A stretch of DNA of 21,857 nt, from assembly GCA_003427395.1 (NCBI GenBank), contig BFEA01000030.1, positions 3,656,897-3,678,753 on the forward strand, written 5' to 3'. The notes under the pieces are model-generated. The model was given only the letters and a program-made list of their open reading frames with translations. It was not told the origin of the DNA and ran no database searches. The DNA comes from Chara braunii (lineage: Eukaryota > Streptophyta > Charophyceae > Charales > Characeae). Of this stretch, positions 15,785 through 21,857 are shown piece after piece. Numbering within the stretch: position 1 is the first letter of the stretch; every line of letters begins with the position of its first letter. The translations under genes and the position numbers were made by a program.

Positions 15785-17900
15785 CTATGGGAATAGGAGT
15801 TTCACGGTCCATTTCCAAATTGAGTTATTTCCCACAGCGAAAGCTTTTGGGACACGTTCGAAGACTCCTGTTGGGAATCCTTTGATCCTCTGCTCCCTCG
15901 TCACAGTCAGAACTCTCATCGGGATTTCGGATCGGATAGTGGTGTTCCGATTGATCTGATGGAGATAGCTTTTGATTATAGCCGCCTTCTGTTGCTTACT
16001 GCCTCATGATGAATACGACTGCCCATTTTTGAAAGTCAGTTTTTCTTGTTCTCAGACGGTATCCTTATTCTTAACAAGTTGCACACAGCCTAGGTGTAGT
16101 GGACAATTTCGAGTCCTGATCTCACATCCCAAGGAACGGTAAGGTGTCTGTCCAGGTGTCAGTCCTCTTCAAGACCAAGTTATGAGGGTAGCACCTCTCG
16201 AACGTATCCAGAACCTTGTCACGTTGTTGATCAGACAACGCAAATGTCACGAGTGTGATATCATCAATGAGTCTGATCCCGAAAACCCTCTTGCGGAACA
16301 CCCCAAGGCTGTTCAGGAACTTGCATTCCGCGTAGGCGCACAGAATACAAGCCAGTGGTGGGCTTGTACTCTTGCCCGTCGGGATGCCAACAACCTGTCT
16401 CAGGAGCACGCCTGTAGCATACGTATAGGTATGCTTCAACTCCAGTCTTACAAACTTGATCATATCATCCAAATCCAATTGTCTCCAATGGTCAGCCTCC
16501 GCGGTCTTTTCAAAAGAAGCGACTCTACCCCTAGTGTTCACTCGTACAAAAGATTTTCCTTTCCCTCGGTAATGTTCAACGATCCAGGTAACAACATCAA
16601 GAATATCTTCGTGGGGGAGTCGGCTAAACATCTCCTTGATGTCATGAGAGGCCGACTCCACTCCCGTTGAAGGTTCGTCCGGCAGCTGAAACTGTAAGTG
16701 GTTCAACGCCTTCGCCACCACCCGACCGGTCTTCACCATCGGCTCCTTGAAGGTGGGACAAATAGGCCGGAAGCAATTTGTATCCTTATGTTTAGGAAGA
16801 ACATAAGATACTCCATAGCTCCCCTTCCCATCTCACCGAGCGAACTTACTCAAACCCTCCTCTCGGACTTCCGTCTTGACTCTTGCCAGTACTTCGCTCT
16901 CCTGCTCCTGAACCACCCTATAGCCAACATTCGTCACAAATGAATCCATCATTGCCCTATGGTACACGAGTGGGCACATTATAAGTGTTTCACCGGCGTT
17001 TCGATCCAATGGAGTGAGAAGAAAACCCTCGCACTCCCTTTTCACGGTGATGACCTCGTCCAGAGAAATCTTATCCGGCACGTTATAAGTTACGCCAAAG
17101 CAAGCTTGAAAATCGAAAACGCTAAAATTCGATATAGCTCCTCTCAGATTAAACCAGTTCGAGAAACCAGAGACAATCTCCTGATGCAGCAAGGATCTAC
17201 GATTCGGAACATCAGGACGTGGAATGTCATTAACGTTCGACAGTCTTTGGTATTGAATGTCGCCGTCGCACAGTCGGAAGCAGACATGCCCATCCACTTT
17301 CGGGTGGGATAACCCTGCACAGACGTAGGTAGAAAATTCACGAGCAGCGAAAGCCCGTTGATTATGAAGAGTATGCCCGATCGAAGGGTTCTTCACACCT
17401 TCTTCAGTGCCCGTTCCCGAATGCAGACCGGCATATCACACACCATAATAGCATCATTCACTAACTTCCTTAGTTCCACTAATCTAATATTGTCATTAAA
17501 TTTCACACGAATAACGAGATCGGCAGACATACTAAAACCAAACTTGTCACGGACCACTCGAGATATCAACTGCCTGAGATATTTCCTAGTAAATTTCTTA
17601 CTGAAATCCTTAATCGCATTATACAGCTTCATAAGAGATTTCAGTCCCCAGGTGTAAAACTCCAGAAATCCTCCTCGGGTTTCTCAGAATAGCAACCAGG
17701 ATAGCTTTTAGGACGCTCGCCTTTGGCTTCCACCTCCGCAGATACACGATCTCAAAATTACCCTCATCCTCAAAACGCTTCTTACCGGATTTCAGCAGAA
17801 ACGTGGTCTTCCCCTCTCTTATCGTCGATTCCCCAAACCTCTTCCTTAACTTCTTCCATCCACCAACCCACGTATTGCCTCCTTCGGTCTTAATGGTCAA
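15785..17900 (-). pseudogene. ORF2: Penelope-type reverse transcriptase, frameshifted
   Basis: This ORF would make cDNA from the element's RNA. Read N to C: an N-terminal part (17900-17619), a region with 'RKYLRQLISRVVRDKFGFS' (17632-17393), 'NPSIGHTLHNQRAFAARE' and the finger motif 'LTPLDRNAGETLIMCP' (17396-16833), then 'YVLPKHK' and 'RPICPTFK'. The palm follows with motif A Asp at 16643-16641 (SHDIKEMF), motif B GIPTGKSTSPPLA near 16388 and motif C IDD with the Asp pair at 16265-16260. A thumb comes last, with 'KAAIIKSYLHQINRNT' and 'KGFPTGVFERV', ending at TAG 15787-15785. The catalytic aspartates are intact. Breaks are frameshifts near 17670, 17395 and 16120-16060, a TGA at 16835-16833 where the relic at 7.5-8.5 kb has Trp, and TGAs at 16124-16122, 16054-16052 and 16006-16004. 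The start is uncertain: no ATG is obvious and an upstream stop bounds the frame at 17900. Confidence 0.85.
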
Positions 17901-18204
17901 CTATCGTTGACTACTCTGTATCTACGTTGCGCGTGTTTTTCCCCACATACTAATGCTTAGAGAAAGGAGAAACCGCGACATACACTACATTCTTTAGTAC
18001 GAGAAAGTCAGTTCAGTGGATATCACACAGATGCCGCCACGAATCAACTAACTTACCGTTCCATTTGATTTCCTTCCTGCAGCTCAGTACAAGGACACAG
18101 AGTCTAAGCAATTCCTCAGCATCACGGTCAATACTCTCCAATTTACCTCGGTATTTCGTCACAAAGTCCACAACCCGCCATATCTCGTATGATCCGTAGT
18201 TCCA
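17901..18204 (-). other. Inter-ORF segment, partly open in the ORF1 frame
   Basis: After the ORF1 TAA at 18207-18205 the same frame stays open for about 50 codons. It reads protein-like sequence ('RVVDFVTKYRGKLESIDRD', 'EELLRLCVLVLSCRKEIKW') before TGA near 18013. It may be a continuation of ORF1 past a mutated codon or the start of ORF2. Further stops follow at about 17950 and 17910. Confidence 0.45.
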
Positions 18205-19374
18205 TTAAGCTTCTTTCTCTTCCTCGTCGCCATCGACAGTAGTTGATTCTTCATCAACCAGTTCCGTTGCGCTGGACACGTCGACCGCATCGATCTCGCT
18301 GAAGTGCACCCGAGTACGGTGACTAGCGATATCAAATATCGCATCTATCTTACCGATATAATCCACTCGCTCCTCCTTGCAAATCCCCTGCAGCTCCAGA
18401 GCATCGAGTGTACGCAAATCTTCCATCTGTTGATTGCGATACCATAGCTTCTCACGGTACTCGGCTGCCCTGGGTTCTTCTTAAGCTTCTCGACATACGG
18501 TGAAAGCTTCGTCTTCAGCTTGGCCTTCGAACGAGTGACCCGACCCCGGAGTGGTGGTATTCTTCTTCTTCTGCTCAGATCGCCGCGGGGTTCACTTGGC
18601 AGGGGTGATCATAGGTGGACTATCCTCAAACTCCACCTCGGGTCCCCTCTTCCTTTTCTCATGGATCGTCAACTTCTTGGTTCTTGCTCGGATATCCTCG
18701 GTTGCGCTTTCGTAGCTCTCATCCCCGGAGTTAGAAGGTATATGCATCTGCTGTTTCACGGGCTTCACCTTCCGGACGAAATCAAGAACTGGTCCTAAGC
18801 TGGCCTCCATGCGGTTAAAAAAGTCGCTCGTCTTGATCGCCAATTGTAGCTCCATCTTCTTGTCGATCTCCGTGGTACGTTGCGCATCCCTTATCCGCTT
18901 CTCGATGCGTTTCTGTTCCTTCTTCTCGCGAGCTTTCTGCTCCGCCTCCAGTCTCTCCGCTTCTTCTTTAGCTTCAATACGTAAGCGCTCCGCTTCGGCC
19001 TTCTTCACTTTCTCGGCCATTACGAACTCCGACACCGCAACTAGGCTCTTGTTTAGTTCCTCGATCTGGCGCCCCAACTCCTCTGGTTCCTGCGTAGTAG
19101 CTTTTCCCTTTGCCTCCCCTTTAACCCTCCTCGGGGATGCCGATCGACCCCGATTCACGTCGTAAGAGGTAGATGCCTTCGCATTAGGAGCGCACCAGCG
19201 GTTTGGGCACTAGTTCACGTAGTGCCCCCGCTCATTGCAACTAAAACATTGAGGCGGAGAACGTCGGTAATGCCGATCTCCCCCTGCGTCATCTCTTCAG
19301 TCGTAGCCATGCCGGCTCCCTCGGTCCTCGCTACTTGATCTCCTCCCTCGGTCGTAGTCGCGCCGGTCCCCCAT
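18205..19374 (-). pseudogene. ORF1: zinc-knuckle, coiled-coil, SAP-like protein, broken by stops and frameshifts
   Basis: It probably encodes the nucleic-acid-binding partner of the RT. From ATG 19374-19372 it reads MGDRRDYDRGRRSSSE, Arg/Asp/Ser-rich. A CX2CX4HX4C zinc knuckle follows, 'CFSCNERGHYVN' then a TAG and 'C' (19248-19207). Next come a basic Ser/Pro-Arg segment, a long Glu/Lys/Arg coiled coil (about 19017-18846), 'RKRGPEVEFEDSPP' near the 18594 stop, and 'LRTLDALELQGICKEERVDY' + 'GKIDAIFDIA', which resembles a SAP DNA-binding helix pair (about 18417-18322). An acidic tail runs to TAA 18207-18205. Disruptions are TGA 19299-19297, TAG 19212-19210 (inside the knuckle), TGA 18594-18592, and a pair of opposite frameshifts between about 18560 and 18475. 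From memory, similar zinc-knuckle/'KRGPE' proteins are abundant in Chara braunii predictions, but this is unverified. Confidence 0.75.
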
Positions 19375-19523
19375 CGTCACGTAACAACGCGGTTTACCAA
19401 ACGTGTGTCCAAGACGCGGTCCGCACAAAACGCCGTGCAGAAGTAACTAAGTGACAATGAAAGTAGAGTACACGCTCACTCATCTTATTAATTTTTTCTC
19501 AAGAAAGTTAGTGTGCGCTATCG
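19375..19523 (-). other. Leader between the 5' pLTR and ORF1
   Basis: A short untranslated segment between the repeat and the ORF1 ATG. I see no TATA-like box or other clear site. Confidence 0.4.
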
Positions 19524-20284
19524 CAGATGGTGATAAGGTACATGGAGAGAAGACATGTAGTCAATGAAAGCTCATAAGAGACAATTCAAAAACGAAGATA
19601 GTCATCTCAACTTGAAAATTCGAAAAAATTACAACAGTAGTGAGAGAACGGTGTGAGAACGGCGTCCCCGACTTACGTTTCGGCAGCTGCCAGGCTGCCT
19701 CCTCAGGGGGTTTCCACTGCTACTCAACCCGATACTATTCCAGTTCACCACTTTCCCTCTTCCGTAACTATCACCACACGACATTCCAGATGTCTTGCAG
19801 CTCTAGCTCCGCCAGTCCCATCACAGAGGTCGACTATCCTAGCTATCAGTCCTATTTTGTCGCAAACAAAAACATCAGAGCAGTACATCAACAGACAAAA
19901 AACGCATTCACCAATCGCCTCCTACTGGTTATCCCAAATCGATACCTATTCGCTCGAAATCACAAAAGGGCACCCTTGCCCCTGAGGCCACAAAAGGCCT
20001 GGGTCACGAAATCCAAGGCAAAATAGACCGCGCGGTCATCCCGGTATCGCCAAAAAAGCTTGTTAGCTCCAAATTCATACCCGAATACCCGAGTCAACCG
20101 GTCCAATCAGACAAACTCCAGCCTATTCAAGCCTAGGCCTCGTTACCTCAAGAAAAGGCTCACACTCAGCAAACGAAATCGAAATCCTCGAATTAATTAA
20201 ACCCTGTCCGACTATCCAGAGTCCACTCGGCCGAACGAAAACCTCTGGCCTATTCAAACAGAACCCACACACGACTAAAACACC
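19524..20284 (-). repeat. 5' pLTR of the Penelope-like element
   Basis: The upstream (in element orientation) direct repeat, roughly 94% identical by eye to 14775-15523. It contains an extra 'GTGTGAGAACG'-type 11-base duplication at about 19650. The well-formed hammerhead lies near its ORF-proximal end. In PLEs such repeats supply the promoter and processing site. I can see the ribozyme but not the promoter. Confidence 0.9.
19658..19718 (-). ncRNA. Hammerhead ribozyme, type I, 5' pLTR copy (complete core)
   Basis: On the minus strand: stem I 5' side ending CCCC (19710-19707), core CTGAGGA (19706-19700), and stem II GGCAGC/GCTGCC with loop CTGGCA (19699-19682). Then come GAAAC (19681-19677), GNRA-type loop GTAA (19676-19673) and GTC (19672-19670), followed by GGGG (19669-19666), which pairs with the CCCC. 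Stem III is A-U plus C-G, closed by GTAA. Stem I resumes after a 3x3 internal loop (AAA/ACG) with G-C, G-C, U-G, G-U, A-U. Every invariant core residue (CUGANGA, GAA, NUH) is present. The expected self-cleavage is after C19670. Such a tiny stem III is usual for PLE and retrozyme hammerheads. Confidence 0.9.
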
Positions 20285-20690
20285 CAAGCAACGGAAAAAA
20301 CAGTCAAGCAAGGGGGGGAAAAAAAATGTGTTAATGTTGTGAATGAGGGCGAATAAATGATGTTACAACAGTGAGACAGTTACATGTCACGAGTGAAATA
20401 CGCCCTGCCTGGCTGACAGGGCACTAGAACGAATTGAGAAAAAAAAAAAAAAAAAAAAAACTGCAATTCGTTTCTCGATGTAGTGGCCGAATACATTCCT
20501 TAAAGCATTGGTGTAACTTCCAACCTTGTGAGGGTCTTCCTCGGCATCTGTAAAATTGGCTCTTTATTTTTTTTCTGTTTTTTATCGTTTTTTCTTTTTT
20601 ATTTCATTGCCCGTCAACCCGGGGCCTAGAGCCCTGTGTTTTCATGAGTAGACTACTAGATAGAGTTTTCGTGTTTGTGAAAGGTAGTGG
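20285..20690. other. No gene seen
   Basis: G-run and A-runs at 20309-20325, and an A-run of about 22 at 20439-20460 flanked by CGAATTGAG and CTGCAATTCG. There is no coding signal. Confidence 0.4.
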
Positions 20691-20754
20691 TGGTTTAATG
20701 AAAACTTTATTTATTTTTATTTTTTTTAATTATTTTTTTTTATTATTTTTAAAT

Positions 20755-21130
20755 TATTATGATAATTTACTAGGCTACAAGAGTGGCTCGGGATCAGTTG
20801 CCCGGCCGGACCAAAAATTAAAAATAAAAATAAATATTTTTAAATTTTATTTTTTATTTCAAATTTTGCGAGGCTACCAGCTGGGCCGCCCGGGTCCCGT
20901 GTGGCCAGCCCGTGCAAGGAGGTCCCAAAAAAAAAAAAAAAAAAAAATCCAAAAACTTCGAAAAAAAACTATGTTATGAAAAAAAATAAACTGAACAACT
21001 TTTGCCTCAGGGTCACATCGAAATTCTTCACCAAAATTTAAAAAAAAAAAAAAAATTAAAAAAAATATATATATATATATATTTGTTGGGCCCGGCCGGG
21101 CAAGTGACCCCGGGTCACTCTGGTTGTCTT
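20755..21130 (+). repeat. Mosaic repeat, GC islands plus AT-rich body, copy D2
   Basis: Landmarks as in 13291-13560: 'CTGGGCCGCCCGGGTC', 'GTGTGGCCAGCCCGTGCAAG', 'AGGTCC' + A-run, 'CTATGTTATG', 'CAACTTTTGCCTCAGGGTCA' then 'TCGAAATTCTTCA', (AT)n, 'CCCGGCCGGGCAAGTGACCC'. A related island (GTTGCCCGGCCGGACC) lies at about 20799. Confidence 0.8.
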
Positions 21131-21339
21131 GGCCTCGTAAATTTTTTTATGTTCTTGAACTTTGAACTAACACTCAATCCTGCCACACGCCATCTGAGTT
21201 ATAAACCTCATTAAGCTTTGTTGGTCCTCTCAAATTGTTGTTCAAAAGTTTTCATTTCTTTTCCTTCTTCATTTTGTTAAAATTTACCATCCATATATCA
21301 TTCATCATGCGAACACCCTTAGACATCTTTCTATTATTA
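21131..21339. other. No gene seen; spacer between repeats
   Basis: AT-rich, with no supported feature. Confidence 0.4.
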
Positions 21340-21612
21340 GCTAGTTTTACCAGTCGGGCCCCCCGAGTCACCCTATTTCCCCGACAGGCCGACTGTGCAA
21401 GGACATGGGAAGGTCCTAAAAAATATATATATATATACAAAAATACGAAAAAAACTATATTTTACAAAAAAGTAAACTAAACATTTCCCTCAGGTTCACA
21501 TTGAAATTTTTTACCACATTTAAAATAAAAAATAAATTTTATTTTTATATTTTTTTATTTGTTTTTGGTCTGGCCCGAGAAGTGGAACCGGGCCACTCTG
21601 GTAGCCTAGATT
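21340..21612 (+). repeat. Mosaic repeat, copy D3
   Basis: Third direct copy: 'CCAGTCGGGCCCCCCGAGTC', 'GCAAGGACATGGGAAGGTCC', (AT)n, 'CCCTCAGGTTCACATTGAAA', then 'CTGGCCCGAGAAGTGGAACC' and 'GGGCCACTCTGGTAGCCTAG'. It follows D2 in the same orientation after about 210 bases. Confidence 0.75.
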
Positions 21613-21646
21613 ATTAGTCAGCTTCCTTATAAACTGCGTAGCACAC

Positions 21647-21687
21647 CGAACGTGTTCGGACGTTTGCTGAATGTCCGGACACGTTCG
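21647..21687. other. Hairpin with 15-base arms
   Basis: CGAACGTGTTCGGAC (21647-21661) pairs with GTCCGGACACGTTCG (21673-21687) with one G-T type difference. The loop is 11 bases. It shares the CGAAC/GTTCG vocabulary of the islands at 11017, 13994 and 10372. Confidence 0.75.
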
Positions 21688-21764
21688 GCCATTCGCCCGA
21701 ACAGGCGCTGAACGCATTCCGCACGAACGAATTCCTGAGGCCGGCAAATGCGTTCGTTCCACGG

Positions 21765-21857
21765 TCGGTACCGGGGCTGTAGGGTCTGGGGGCCGTGGAG
21801 GGGGGGTGTTCGAGGGGCGGTACCTGGCCTGTAGGGTCTCGCGGCCATAGGGGGGGG
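21765..21857 (+). repeat. GC-rich tandem dimer, truncated by the window end
   Basis: Two units of about 55 bases begin CGGTACC and share 'CTGTAGGGTCT' / 'CCTGTAGGGTCT', a 'GGCC' and a terminal G-run (about 21765-21807 and 21820-21857). The second runs off the window. Confidence 0.7.

Larger units (their letters stand above)
14775..20284 (-). mobile_element. Penelope-like retroelement with hammerhead-bearing pLTRs
   Basis: A 5.5-kb unit is bounded by two direct repeats of about 750 bases (14775-15523 and 19524-20284). It has two minus-strand ORFs between them and a hammerhead ribozyme in each repeat on that same strand. The RT has a Penelope-like order: fingers with 'YVLPKHK' and 'RPICPTFK', motif A 'SHDIKEMFSRLP', an insertion between A and B, motif B 'GIPTGKSTSPPLA', motif C 'RLIDDI', then 'LPFLGM' and a thumb. 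PLEs are known for pLTRs and hammerhead motifs, and LTR retrotransposons do not normally have the latter. I see no GIY-YIG endonuclease, integrase, protease or RNase H. The repeats are roughly 94% alike by eye. The ORFs carry multiple stops and frameshifts, so the copy is probably inactive. Confidence 0.85.
14741..20694. mobile_element. Possible TTAA-type TIR element into which the PLE inserted
   Basis: Just outside the PLE lie TTAA 14737-14740 with ACAACCAGTACTTTTT and, on the far side, GTTTGTGAAAGGTAGTGGTGGT ending at 20694 with TTAA 20695-20698. With the 5.5-kb PLE removed they would bound an element of about 440 bases, near the size of the one at 14176-14679. Against this, the left end resembles the A-type and the right end the B-type, so these may be two unrelated remnants. 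Confidence 0.3.

Noticed and set aside
16182-16670. 162-codon plus-strand ORF
   Set aside because: It is a shadow of the RT palm domain, which is on the minus strand and has the catalytic motifs.
18809-19165. 118-codon plus-strand Ser/Ala/Phe-rich ORF
   Set aside because: It is a shadow of the coiled-coil segment of ORF1 on the other strand.
14775-20284. LTR retrotransposon (Ty1/Ty3) interpretation of the direct repeats
   Set aside because: No TG...CA termini, primer-binding site, protease, integrase or RNase H. The RT motifs and hammerheads fit Penelope-like elements instead.

Overview
This is a repeat-dominated stretch of a nuclear eukaryotic genome. Long A/T homopolymers, single unresolved N bases, several transposon types, tRNA-derived SINE-like sequences and apparent spliceosomal signals (a TACTAAC branch point, a pyrimidine tract and AG/GT boundaries) all exclude a bacterial replicon. 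The zinc-knuckle/coiled-coil protein encoded at 18.2-19.4 kb resembles a protein type I associate, from memory only, with the charophyte alga Chara braunii. That assignment is moderate-confidence inference.

Layout. 1-4.3 kb: mosaic repeats, degenerate minisatellites, a 3' fragment of an organellar-type tRNA-Ser(UGA), a fold-back element, tRNA-like sequence, a diverged direct duplication (about 2690-3010 and 3430-3835) and a four-unit 33-bp minisatellite. 4.3-7.3 kb: a short TTAA-flanked inverted-repeat element, one unrecognised minus-strand ORF, a SINE-like sequence with exact A and B boxes, and a 21-bp minisatellite. 7.3-9.9 kb: a decayed minus-strand reverse transcriptase relic, cut up and bordered by four TTAA-flanked terminal-inverted-repeat (TIR) elements, two of which share a single TTAA. 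9.9-14.7 kb: AT-rich repeats with GC-rich islands, two candidate plus-strand exons and two more TTAA elements. 14.8-20.3 kb: an almost complete but mutated Penelope-like retroelement (PLE) on the minus strand. 20.3-21.9 kb: more mosaic repeats.

The PLE is the main content. Two roughly 750-bp direct repeats (pLTRs) flank ORF1 (Arg/Asp-rich N-terminus, CCHC zinc knuckle, coiled coil, SAP-like segment) and ORF2 (fingers, palm with the catalytic Asp and the IDD motif, and a thumb). Each pLTR holds a type I hammerhead ribozyme on the same strand as the ORFs. The 5' copy at 19658-19718 has every core residue, a 6-bp stem II and a 2-bp stem III closed by GTAA. The 3' copy carries a mismatch in stem III. 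No GIY-YIG endonuclease is visible. The ORFs are broken by several frameshifts and by TGA/TAG stops explicable as C-to-T changes on one strand or the other, so this copy is probably immobile. The 7.5-8.5 kb relic is a collinear, much older relative of its ORF2.

No intact host gene is present. The exons at 12.4-13.0 kb are the only candidate host coding sequence.
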